This document shows positions 14,624 through 22,014 of a stretch of DNA of 64,000 nt, one piece after another. Origin of the DNA: Acidipropionibacterium timonense (GTDB lineage Bacteria; Actinomycetota; Actinomycetes; Propionibacteriales; Propionibacteriaceae). The notes under the pieces are model-generated. The model worked only from the letters and a program-made list of their open reading frames with translations, was not told the origin of the DNA and made no database searches. How positions within the stretch are numbered: position 1 is the first letter of the stretch; the number at the start of each line of letters is the position of its first letter. The position numbers and the translations under genes are program-made. The stretch lies in contig NZ_LR027558.1 in assembly GCF_900605005.1 (NCBI RefSeq), positions 1,656,134 through 1,720,133 on the forward strand, read 5' to 3'.

Positions 14624-15430
14624 ATGACCGACCCCCTCGTGTGGATCCCCCGATCCGATCCGGTGGCCCGCATCCGCCAGATGCCAGCCCTCGTCGCCGA
14701 GATCGAGGCCCTCGGGGGCACCCGCAATCCCGACGGCGAGACCACCCACACCCGCACCGTGCCAGGATCGCGCCCGCCGCTGGATGTCTCCCGCCTCGAT
14801 GTCGTGGCCTCCGACGGCTGGGAGCCGTCCAGCCTCGTCGAGCTGTCATCGGTGGCCTCCCGCATCATCTGGCAGGCCGTTGACCCCGACACCCGGACAG
14901 CACACCCGCAGCCGTGCGGACTGTCCTGGAACACCGAGTGCGCATGGTTGGCCGACATCTGGGCGGACTCGAGGGCATGGCTCGATGACGTCGACATGGG
15001 CATCGTCGACCAGGTCGTCCACCAGACCTACTCGACCCTGACCAGACAGGCCGGCGTGCGACCTCCCACGAGGATCTCCTGCCCGTCCTGCGGGGCGTCG
15101 ATGCAGCTCGTCGGTCAGGGGGTCAAGGCCGTGCTCGTGTGCGAGGCCACAGCATGGAGCAGCGACCGCCACGAGATGCCGGGCCCCGCGGCCCTGGAGC
15201 TCCAGTGGCGCTACCACCGAGCCATGACAGCCGATGAGCTCGGGGAGTGTGACCTGCCGGTGACCTGTGGACAGATCAGGCAGTGGCGCAAGCGTGGGCG
15301 CCTGCGCCCGGCTCTGCGGTCACAGCACCGTGGCGATCCCCACCACTACTGGCCGTGGGATGTCATCCGTCTCCTGTGGCCCGGGATCATCGAGGCCATC
15401 GATGCCCGTGATGCCCGGGGCGCGGCATGA
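14624..15430 (+). CDS. Zn-ribbon and HTH protein of unknown function
   Basis: A 268-residue protein: a helical N-terminal half, a zinc-ribbon-like centre (SCPSCGASMQLVG ... VLVCEAT) and a C-terminal HTH (VTCGQIRQWRKRGRLRPA) ending with DVIRLLWPGI. GAAAGGACC lies upstream. Such proteins are frequent between replication and packaging genes of actinophages; a transcriptional regulator of late genes is plausible. Confidence 0.65.
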   Translation: MTDPLVWIPRSDPVARIRQMPALVAEIEALGGTRNPDGETTHTRTVPGSRPPLDVSRLDVVASDGWEPSSLVELSSVASRIIWQAVDPDTRTAHPQPCGLSWNTECAWLADIWADSRAWLDDVDMGIVDQVVHQTYSTLTRQAGVRPPTRISCPSCGASMQLVGQGVKAVLVCEATAWSSDRHEMPGPAALELQWRYHRAMTADELGECDLPVTCGQIRQWRKRGRLRPALRSQHRGDPHHYWPWDVIRLLWPGIIEAIDARDARGAA

Positions 15431-15463
15431 ACCACACCCGTGTGATTCATGTGCTATGGTACA

Positions 15464-15490
15464 GATCGTCGGACAAGTGTGTCCGCGATC
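15464..15490 (+). promoter_or_regulatory. Stable hairpin upstream of the HNH gene
   Basis: GATCG-t-CGGACA pairs with TGTCCG-CGATC around a 4-nt AGTG loop: an 11-bp stem with one bulged base, 18 nt before the HNH start. No U-tract follows. It could slow or control HNH translation, or be a protein-binding site. Confidence 0.5.
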
Positions 15491-15508
15491 ACATCACCGG
15501 ATGATCTC

Positions 15509-15811
15509 ATGGCGACCAATCGCACAGCATCCTCAGCGCACATCAGGTGGCGCAATCGCATCCTCGCTCGTGACAGGGCTCGAGGCCTCACTCACTGCCC
15601 GCTGTGTGGCGTCGAGCTCGCCTGGGGGCAACCGGGGCTGCCCAACTCCGTCGAGGCCGACCACATCGTGCCGGTCCGCTGGGGAGGACAGAGCACCCTC
15701 GACAATGGCCGATCTATCTGCCGGACCTGCAACCGCTCGAAGGGCGATCGGGAGCAGCCCGGCCAGGTGGACATCAACCGCCAGACCAACAAGACATGTC
15801 TCGAATGGTGA
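15509..15811 (+). CDS. HNH endonuclease
   Basis: A 100-residue HNH protein: CPLCG zinc half, EADHIVPVRWGG with the catalytic His, N-x-R-S-I-C-R-T-C-N-R-S-K-G-D-R as the second zinc half and metal-binding His/Asn region. Small HNH proteins next to terminase genes in HK97-type phages are needed for genome cutting during packaging. The terminase genes lie 1.7 kb further on, separated by the leftward cassette, suggesting that cassette was inserted here later. Confidence 0.88.
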   Translation: MATNRTASSAHIRWRNRILARDRARGLTHCPLCGVELAWGQPGLPNSVEADHIVPVRWGGQSTLDNGRSICRTCNRSKGDREQPGQVDINRQTNKTCLEW

Positions 15812-15824
15812 GACTCGATGTCTC
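15798..15824. promoter_or_regulatory. Overlapping inverted repeats between convergent genes
   Basis: GAGAC-TCGAT-GTCTC (15810-15824) shares its TCGAT centre and most of its arms with GACAC-TCGAT-GTGTC at 17203-17217, so the same palindrome type borders the leftward cassette at both ends. GTCTC (15798-15802) can also pair with GAGAC (15810-15814). It may be a second binding site for the cassette's regulator, or a weak bidirectional terminator. Confidence 0.5.
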
Positions 15825-15846
15825 AACCCAGGGGGGGTCCCCCGCG

Positions 15847-16059
15847 TTATCGCGATTTCTCCTCCAGCGGCTTAGTGAAATCCCCCCGAGACCGGGAATC
15901 GTTCTCACTAGCGCTTAGGTTCGCGAGGCGGATGACTGTCGCCCTGGTCAGACCGGCGGCCGTGGCTATCTCCGGCCAGGTCTGTCCGTCCTCGCGGGCT
16001 CGCCGAATGAGGTCGCCCCGGATCTCTCGCAGGCGCCGATATATCCGTAGCTCACTCAT
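15847..16059 (-). CDS. HTH protein, last gene of the leftward cassette
   Basis: A 70-residue protein with an N-terminal basic helix and an HTH (TWPEIATAAGLTRATVIRLA). The ATG at 16059 overlaps the previous gene by 8 bp; a TTG at 16068 is an alternative start. It is the most likely factor to bind the TCGAT-centred palindromes at both ends of the cassette, which would make the cassette autoregulated. Confidence 0.65.
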   Translation of the reverse strand: MSELRIYRRLREIRGDLIRRAREDGQTWPEIATAAGLTRATVIRLANLSASENDSRSRGDFTKPLEEKSR

Positions 16060-16435
16060 CGGATCCAAGGTCGACTCCCATCACCTTGCATAGCTTGTAT
16101 CCATTGATGTACTTGTCACCGAGGCTGAGGTCGCCCACCACCTGCTCGATCCAGGCCTCCTTGTCCTCACGGGTGCAGAAGCAGATCGCGACCCAGTGCT
16201 CGGAGTCGGTGGCGTACCTGCGCCTGCGCTCCTCCTGGGTGGCTCGACTGCGGTAGGCCTGCTCCATGGCCGAGAGTTCGCGCTTGGCGTCCTCCTGGAC
16301 ACTCCCGGTGTACTCAACCTCGGCGAAGGGGTCGGCAGCCTTCGGGTGGAACTCGTCGCCGCGAGCCTTCTTCGTCGTGCTCTTCCCGCTCGTCTTCGAG
16401 CCGAATTTCGCGTCCTTGACGTTGCCGAATCCCAT
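16052..16435 (-). CDS. Middle protein of the leftward cassette, unknown function
   Basis: A 127-residue protein. The N-terminal 45 residues are basic, Gly/Ser/Lys-rich and probably disordered. A helical segment (EDAKRELSAMEQAYRSRATQ) leads to a compact alpha/beta C-terminus (HWVAICFCTREDKEAWIEQV ... KYINGYKLCKVMGVDL). One base separates it from the PAPS-reductase-like gene, so they are surely co-expressed and may form a complex. No family recognised. Confidence 0.65.
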   Translation of the reverse strand: MGFGNVKDAKFGSKTSGKSTTKKARGDEFHPKAADPFAEVEYTGSVQEDAKRELSAMEQAYRSRATQEERRRRYATDSEHWVAICFCTREDKEAWIEQVVGDLSLGDKYINGYKLCKVMGVDLGSDE

Positions 16436-16436
16436 G

Positions 16437-17183
16437 TCAGTAGTCCTTTACGATATCGGTTCTCATGATGTCGAGGTCAGCCAGGGGGAACCAGTCGAGA
16501 ACTCTCTGGTAGTCCTCGGGTGCGTGGCCCCGTAGGGGTCGGATGAATCGCTCGTCGACCCCGTCGAAGGATCGGCCGAACCAGGCGTAGTCGATAGGGA
16601 GTCGCACGCCGCGCTTGGGGTCGGTCCAGGGCAACGGGAGGTCGGCCTCGCGGATGCGTCCCATGACCTCGTCGATGAGCCAGTCATGGATGGGCGAGAC
16701 TTTCCGCGAGGTGGCCTTCATGACGCCGTGGCGCGTGAGTGATGCTCGGCGCTGGATCGAGTCGGCCGCCCTGACTCCGTCCGCGACCCAGGTGCGCTGG
16801 GGGAAGCCGAGGTCATCCTTGATGATCCTCCAGGTGGCGTCGTAGTCGAGGGTGGGCATCTGGGCCGCCTCGATGATGGAGCACCGCTCCGGCGGCTGGT
16901 AGACGAGTGAGTTGAGCATCCGCCACAGCGACGGGTGCGGGTACTGGTGGATCGTGATCCCCCAGGCGTCCTGGAGCCGATCGATGGTGTCGTCGACGAA
17001 ACCGAGCCCGGGGATGGCGTACAGGTACACCAGGTGGGTCTCGATCCCGGCGTCGGACAGTGCCAGCGCAGTGGCGATGGCGTCCTTGCCCAGCGAGAAG
17101 GACACAAGGACTGGCTCCCTGTCTCCTGCGAGCCTGCGTCGCACCTCGGTCGATGGCGGCTGCCCTTTGACTGTCGTGGTCAT
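16437..17183 (-). CDS. PAPS-reductase/ATP-pyrophosphatase-like protein
   Basis: A 248-residue protein of the phosphoadenosine-phosphosulfate-reductase-like PP-loop group: loop SFSLGKDA (28-35; canonical SxGKDS has Ser where this has Ala), and the later GVRAADSIQRR arginine motif. It has a single cysteine and lacks the C-terminal catalytic Cys of true sulfonucleotide reductases, so reduction of PAPS is unlikely; an ATP-dependent adenylation or nucleic-acid/protein modification is more plausible. DndC of DNA phosphorothioation is a distant relative, but no other dnd gene is present. Driven by its own promoter and probably leaderless. Confidence 0.75.
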   Translation of the reverse strand: MTTTVKGQPPSTEVRRRLAGDREPVLVSFSLGKDAIATALALSDAGIETHLVYLYAIPGLGFVDDTIDRLQDAWGITIHQYPHPSLWRMLNSLVYQPPERCSIIEAAQMPTLDYDATWRIIKDDLGFPQRTWVADGVRAADSIQRRASLTRHGVMKATSRKVSPIHDWLIDEVMGRIREADLPLPWTDPKRGVRLPIDYAWFGRSFDGVDERFIRPLRGHAPEDYQRVLDWFPLADLDIMRTDIVKDY

Positions 17184-17189
17184 GGGGAG

Positions 17190-17219
17190 AGTATAGAAAT
17201 GAGACACTCGATGTGTCAA
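17190..17219 (-). promoter_or_regulatory. Near-consensus promoter of the leftward cassette with overlapping operator
   Basis: On the minus strand TTGACA (17219-17214), an 18-bp spacer and TATACT (17195-17190) form the best sigma-70-type promoter in the unit. Only 6 nt (CTCCCC) separate the -10 from the ATG at 17183, so transcription would begin at or next to the start codon, giving a leaderless mRNA. The palindrome GACAC-TCGAT-GTGTC (17203-17217) covers the -35 and spacer. Confidence 0.75.
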
Positions 17220-17236
17220 TCGAAAGGGTGATCCAC

Positions 17237-17383
17237 ATGAGGAGAGTCGCTCGTACTCTGGCTGCTGCCAGTCGGCAGCGCTGGCGTACTGCCAGGTCTG
17301 CCCTGGCGTCGTCCAAGAGCCTGTCGGACACGGCAGGAATGCGCAGGTCTAGGAGCCAGCTCAGGTCCCTGCGTCGAGGCTGA
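17237..17383 (+). CDS. 48-residue basic peptide
   Basis: Read directly: MRRVARTLAAASRQRW ... ending in QLRSLRRG, very rich in Arg and Ser with no acidic patch. AAGGGTG lies 7 nt upstream of the ATG. It is divergent from the PAPS-like gene and followed at once by a perfect hairpin. May be a small nucleic-acid-binding protein or a leader peptide for the packaging operon. Confidence 0.4.
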   Translation: MRRVARTLAAASRQRWRTARSALASSKSLSDTAGMRRSRSQLRSLRRG

Positions 17384-17388
17384 CATGT

Positions 17389-17414
17389 GCCATGGTCGCA
17401 GCATCGACCATGGC
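17389..17414 (+). promoter_or_regulatory. Perfect 10-bp hairpin before the terminase operon
   Basis: GCCATGGTCG pairs with CGACCATGGC around the loop CAGCAT. It starts 5 nt after the stop of the basic peptide and lies 70 nt before the small terminase gene. There is no U-tract, so it may be a processing site, attenuator, or even a packaging (cos/pac) element. Confidence 0.5.
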
Positions 17415-17484
17415 CGGACATGCCGCTGGGAGCCGGGGTCGATGATCCAGCCCCCAGCAGGTCGTGATGAGAGGAGTGGTCGCC

Positions 17485-17814
17485 ATGGCGCAGCCGCCGC
17501 TGCCCGATGATGTCGACTGGGAGTGGGCCGATGCCACCCGCCAGTGGTGGAGGGCGTGGGGCGAGGATCCACGTACTGCCGACTGCTCGGATGCCGACTG
17601 GGGATTCCTCCTGGAGGCGGCAATCCTCCATACGTCTATCTGGGACGATCACGAGTTCGTCAACATCTCCAGCCTCCGAGCCCACGAGCTGGCGTTCATG
17701 TCGCGACTCGACAAGGGGCGCGAGGCGTCGGCGCAGCATGCACCCCCTGTCGTCCCGGCTGAGTCCCCGGCGGTGACGATGATGGACAAGTACCGTAAGC
17801 GCCGCACGGGGTGA
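17485..17814 (+). CDS. terS: Probable terminase small subunit
   Basis: A 109-residue acidic, Trp-rich helical protein (DWEWADATRQWWRAWGED ... DWGFLLEAAILH) ending in a basic tail (MMDKYRKRRTG). It lies 6 bp before the large terminase gene, the normal place of the DNA-recognising small subunit. AGAGGAG supports the ATG at 17485 over an ATG seven codons upstream. Confidence 0.75.
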   Translation: MAQPPLPDDVDWEWADATRQWWRAWGEDPRTADCSDADWGFLLEAAILHTSIWDDHEFVNISSLRAHELAFMSRLDKGREASAQHAPPVVPAESPAVTMMDKYRKRRTG

Positions 17815-17820
17815 TGACGG

Positions 17821-19335
17821 GTGGCCGATGATGTCGGCAATCAGCTCCCGCGGTTCCGTGTCGCCCCGCCCTACCGCGTGAGCGCCGGGGCGGATGCGGC
17901 CAAGCTCGGCGCCATGTACGGCCTGACACCGGATCCGTGGCAGGCGGCCGTCCTTGATGACTGGCTCGCCGAGACGCGCTCGGGCAAGCTCCTGTCCGGC
18001 GTGTGCGCCTTGGTGGTGCCCCGCCAGAACGGCAAGAACGCGGTCCTCGAGATCGTCGAGCTGTTCAAGGCGACCGTTCAGGGCAGGCGCATCCTCCACA
18101 CCGCCCATGAGGTCAAGACGGCGCGCAAGGCGTTCGCGCGGCTCCGGTCATTCTTCGAGAACCGGGATCGCTACCCGGATCTGGCCATGATGGTGAAAGC
18201 CATCAGGTCGACGAACGGCCAGGAAGCGATCATCCTCCATCATCCGGACTGTCGGACGATGGCCAGCGGGTGCGGATGTGCCGGATGGGGGTCGGTGGAG
18301 TTCGTCGCCAGGTCTCGCGGGTCAGGTCGTGGTTTCACGGCTGACGATCTGGTCTGTGACGAGTTCCAGGAATTGTCGGACGAACAGCTCGAGGCGTTGC
18401 TCCCGACGATCTCGGCCGCACCATCCGGTGACCCCCAGCAGCTCTTCACGGGTACCCCGCCGGGGCCGCTGGCCCCCGGCGAGGTGGCAATGCGCATCCG
18501 TAGACAAGCGCATGCGACGTCACCGAAGCGGGTCGCCTGGACGGAGTTCTCGATCCCCGACGACATGGCCCCCGAGGTGGCGATGCGCCAGTGGCGCAAG
18601 CTCGCCCAGGGGACCAATCCGGCGCTGGGCATCCGTCTCAACATGCAGACCGTCTCTGACGAGCACGAGTCGATGTCCCCGGAGGGGTTCTGCCGTGAGC
18701 GGCTGGGGCAGTGGGATCGGGCCACCCTCTCAGCCTCCGCGATCCCGGTCGGCAAGTGGGCCGAATCGGCCGTTGACGATGTCGAACCGGCGGGGCCGAA
18801 GTCCTTCGGTGTCGCCTTCTCCCGCACTGGAGCCTCGGTGGCCTTGGCGGGCGCATTGAAGACGGCTGACGCCATCCACGTGGAGGTCATCGCTGGCCAG
18901 TCCGGCGACATGGGCCATGGGCTCGGCTCACTGGCCGACTGGCTGGCTGCTAGATGGCAGGAGACGGCCCAGATTGTCATGGCCGGTGCGTCCTCGCCCA
19001 CCCTGGCGGCCGAACTGGCCGATCGGGGGGTGCCGCAGCGCATGGTGGTCGTCGCCAACACCGGCCAGTACGTGGAGGCGTGCGCCGGGCTGCTCGACGC
19101 CGTCAAGTCCGGTACCCTCACGCACCCTGCCGGAGCTGGACCCAGGGACATGCTCGAGGCGTCGGTCGCATCGGCCGTGCAGAAGCCGCGCGGATCGGGG
19201 TGGGGCTGGAGGTCGTCCCGTCGCGATGGGGACGAGATCGCGATCGAGGCGGCGTCGCTGGCGGTCTGGGCGGCACGCACGACGAGAAGACGCCCGAGGG
19301 CGTCCAGGAAGGGAAAGAGGGTGTCCATCATATGA
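17821..19335 (+). CDS. terL: Terminase large subunit
   Basis: A 504-residue packaging motor. Walker A is PRQNGKN (67-73), Walker B is DDLVCDE (175-181) with the catalytic Glu, followed by the coupling motif near FTGTPPG (about 217). The C-terminal half (from about 320) is the RNase-H-like nuclease with acidic residues spaced through to the end. GTG start. The stop overlaps the portal start by 4 bp. Confidence 0.92.
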   Translation: MADDVGNQLPRFRVAPPYRVSAGADAAKLGAMYGLTPDPWQAAVLDDWLAETRSGKLLSGVCALVVPRQNGKNAVLEIVELFKATVQGRRILHTAHEVKTARKAFARLRSFFENRDRYPDLAMMVKAIRSTNGQEAIILHHPDCRTMASGCGCAGWGSVEFVARSRGSGRGFTADDLVCDEFQELSDEQLEALLPTISAAPSGDPQQLFTGTPPGPLAPGEVAMRIRRQAHATSPKRVAWTEFSIPDDMAPEVAMRQWRKLAQGTNPALGIRLNMQTVSDEHESMSPEGFCRERLGQWDRATLSASAIPVGKWAESAVDDVEPAGPKSFGVAFSRTGASVALAGALKTADAIHVEVIAGQSGDMGHGLGSLADWLAARWQETAQIVMAGASSPTLAAELADRGVPQRMVVVANTGQYVEACAGLLDAVKSGTLTHPAGAGPRDMLEASVASAVQKPRGSGWGWRSSRRDGDEIAIEAASLAVWAARTTRRRPRASRKGKRVSII

Positions 19336-20657
19336 GTCTGTCGGCCGATGAGATGGACCTCGCGTCGCGGATGCATGATCGGCTTAAGCGACTCCGCCCG
19401 TGGCACCGGCGCATCGAGGGGTACTACGAGGGAAACCGTCGCGTGCGACAGCTGGGCGTGGCGATCCCCCCCGAGCTCCAGCGCATCACCTCTGTCGTGA
19501 GCTGGCCAGCCATCGCAGTGGATGCCCTGGATGAACGTCTCGATTGGCTCGGATGGACCGGAGGGGCCGATCTCGGCCTCGATGACGTGTACATGGGCAA
19601 CCAGCTCGCCACGGAGTCCGGTGCATCCCATCTTGATGCGCTCATCTTCGGGATGAGCTTCGTCGTCGTGCTCTCTGCCGGCGATGGGACTGTGTCGGTG
19701 CGCCCGCAGTCGCCCAAGAATGCCACGGGGATCATGTCCCCTGATGGCCACACGCTCTCGGCCGGTCTCATCGAGCAGGAGACGGACGACATCTCCGTGG
19801 TCCTCGGCGAACTGCTCACCGAGGAGTGGATCGTGTCCATGGAGCTTCGGGGCGATCGGTGGACGGAGAAGGATCGGATGCCGAACACCCTGGGCCGCGT
19901 GCCCATGGTTCCGATCGTCAATCGGAGACGTACGTCACGGCAGCGCGGTCGCTCGGAGATCACCCCGGCGCTGCGCTCGTACACCGATGAGGCCGTGCGG
20001 ACACTGCTGGGGCAGACGGTCAACCGTGAGTTCTACGCCTACCCCCAGCGGTGGATCATGGGCGTCTCCTCGGAGGAGTTCGAGCAGCCCGGCTGGATGC
20101 TGTCCATGGCGTCACTGTGGGCTGTTGACAAGGACGAGGACGGCGACACGCCCACCGTCGGGTCTTTCCCGGTCAACTCCCCTGCCCCATACGCCGATCA
20201 GGTTCGCCTGTTGGCCCAGTTGGCTTCTGGTGAGTCGGCAGTGCCGGAGCGGTACTTCGGGTTCGTCACCGCCAACCCCCCTTCGTCGGATGCTCTGGCC
20301 TCAGAGGAGGCCAGGCTTGTCAAGCGGGCAGAACGCCGTCAGGTCGGATTCGGGTTCGGGTGGAGCGATGTGGGCCTCATGGTCGCCCTAGCCCTGGGCA
20401 ACGACATCGACGCGACCGAGTTCCACCGCACGGTGCGCCCCCGATGGCGCGATGCCTCGACGCCGACGCGGGCCGCCACCGCCGATGCGGTGACCAAGCT
20501 CGTCGGGGCCGGGATCATCCCGGCTGACTCCAGGGTCGTGCTGGAGATGCTGGGGATGGATGATGCGTCGATCGACTCGATCATGACCCATAGGTCCATG
20601 ACGGCCCCGGATCCGTTGACGTCGCTGGCTGACGCGATCACCAAGCAGACTGTCTGA
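19332..20657 (+). CDS. Portal protein (SPP1 gp6-like)
   Basis: A 441-residue protein with portal features: an N-terminal helical region (RPWHRRIEGYYEGNRRV), the segment around QRITSVVSWPAIAVDALDER, and the late helix (SSDALASEEARLVKRAERR) conserved in SPP1-type portals. It forms the dodecameric channel at the capsid vertex. Directly coupled to the terminase gene. Confidence 0.88.
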   Translation: MSLSADEMDLASRMHDRLKRLRPWHRRIEGYYEGNRRVRQLGVAIPPELQRITSVVSWPAIAVDALDERLDWLGWTGGADLGLDDVYMGNQLATESGASHLDALIFGMSFVVVLSAGDGTVSVRPQSPKNATGIMSPDGHTLSAGLIEQETDDISVVLGELLTEEWIVSMELRGDRWTEKDRMPNTLGRVPMVPIVNRRRTSRQRGRSEITPALRSYTDEAVRTLLGQTVNREFYAYPQRWIMGVSSEEFEQPGWMLSMASLWAVDKDEDGDTPTVGSFPVNSPAPYADQVRLLAQLASGESAVPERYFGFVTANPPSSDALASEEARLVKRAERRQVGFGFGWSDVGLMVALALGNDIDATEFHRTVRPRWRDASTPTRAATADAVTKLVGAGIIPADSRVVLEMLGMDDASIDSIMTHRSMTAPDPLTSLADAITKQTV

Positions 20658-20659
20658 CC

Positions 20660-21442
20660 ATGTCCGAATCGGTGGCGCGGGCTGCCCGGCGACTCGTTGC
20701 CGACCATCAGCGTTCGCAGACGAGGATCGCCCGGGTGTACTCGGCCTATGCCGCCGAGCTGGGGCGTCGATGGTTCGCGGGCAAGGTGGGCGATCCGCAG
20801 TTCGTCATCATGTGGACGGCGCTGGAGAAGGCCGGGCATGCCAGTTCGGCCCAGCGGACCGCGCAGTTCATCACCGACTACCGCTCGATCCAGTCACATC
20901 GGCCCGCGTCAGCCCAGGTCGTCCTCGACGAGTTCGATCCGGCTCCCGCCACGTCGGCCGCGTTCGCGCTCATGGGGTCGGTTCGACGTGCCCCTGACGC
21001 CTTCGAGCGGATCGTGGCCGAGTATGCGTCGAGCGTGGATCGCCGGGTCCTCAATGGAGGCCGGGACACTATGGAGTGGTCAACGGCCGCGAGCCACACG
21101 ACATGGCGCCGCGTCACCGATGTCAACCCGTGCGAGTTCTGCATCATGCTCGCGACGAAATCTGACTACTCGTCTCGGGAGTCGGCGCTCGTCGTAACTG
21201 GGAATCATTACCGAAAGCGGTCCTCCCATCGTCGCAGAACACCACGACAACCCGGGTCCAGATACCACGACCACTGCGGTTGCACGGCAGTCGAGGTGAT
21301 CGGCCCGTGGGAACAGACAGACGCCGAACGCTCCCATGAGGAGCTGTACCGCTCGGCGGTCAGGCTTGTCGGCGACCGAGGAGAGCAGGCGATGACCACA
21401 GCAGTTCTCTCCGCCATGCGCGAGCTCAGCTCGCCCCATTGA
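20660..21442 (+). CDS. MuF-like minor head protein
   Basis: A 260-residue protein with the C-terminal minor-head signature CEFCIMLA ... YHDHCGCTAVEV, a likely zinc/disulfide site also seen in actinophage capsid maturation proteins. A helical N-terminal 150 residues would contact the portal. Position after the portal matches Mu gpF/SPP1 gp7. Confidence 0.78.
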   Translation: MSESVARAARRLVADHQRSQTRIARVYSAYAAELGRRWFAGKVGDPQFVIMWTALEKAGHASSAQRTAQFITDYRSIQSHRPASAQVVLDEFDPAPATSAAFALMGSVRRAPDAFERIVAEYASSVDRRVLNGGRDTMEWSTAASHTTWRRVTDVNPCEFCIMLATKSDYSSRESALVVTGNHYRKRSSHRRRTPRQPGSRYHDHCGCTAVEVIGPWEQTDAERSHEELYRSAVRLVGDRGEQAMTTAVLSAMRELSSPH

Positions 21443-21518
21443 GTTCGGCCCGGGTGTCGCCGTCAAGGACGCCCATCCCCGCACGGGGACCATCGCATCA
21501 CCACCGCACGGAGGAACC

Positions 21519-22010
21519 ATGCCAGAAGACCAGGAGTCCGCGAAGGCGGATCAGGGGACCATCGAGAATCCCGCACGGGAGGCCGGCAACAAGACCCACT
21601 CGGAGAGCGCGACGGACCGGAAGGCAGGGGCGCGCAAGTGGGAGTCCAGAGCCAAGGAGAACAAGGCCGCTCTCGATCGACTGGAGCAGGCCAACGACTC
21701 GAGCACCTCGGACATCGACAAGCTCACCAAGGCCAATGGCGAGCTCAAGGCGAAGGTCGATGCCCTCATCCTCGAACATCTCCGCCGCGACGTCGTATCC
21801 GCCAAGGGTCTCCCCCAGGAGGCCGCCGCCTACCTGTCGGGCAACGATCGGGAATCGCTCGAGAAGTCGGCTGACGGGCTCGCCGCTCTCATGGAGCCAC
21901 GCCAGTCGCAGCAGATGCGCAGGCTCGCTGGTCAACCACCCACCGACAACCAAGAACGCACCGAGGAACTCGACTTCATCGACGCCCTCGTAGACATCAA
22001 CCGGAGGTAA
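21519..22010 (+). CDS. Capsid scaffold protein
   Basis: A 163-residue, highly charged protein with a coiled-coil centre (ENKAALDRLEQANDS ... IDKLTKANGELKAKVDALI), as expected of a scaffolding protein, placed just before the major capsid gene. CACGGAGGA precedes the ATG. Confidence 0.82.
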   Translation: MPEDQESAKADQGTIENPAREAGNKTHSESATDRKAGARKWESRAKENKAALDRLEQANDSSTSDIDKLTKANGELKAKVDALILEHLRRDVVSAKGLPQEAAAYLSGNDRESLEKSADGLAALMEPRQSQQMRRLAGQPPTDNQERTEELDFIDALVDINRR

Positions 22011-22014
22011 CACC

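Noticed and set aside
16437-17183. Genuine Dnd DNA phosphorothioation system
   Set aside because: Only a distant DndC-like PP-loop protein is present, with one cysteine and no dndA, dndB, dndD or dndE neighbour.
18240-19751. 503-residue leftward frame opposite terminase and portal
   Set aside because: Antisense shadow caused by GC-rich third positions; the forward frame has clear terminase motifs.
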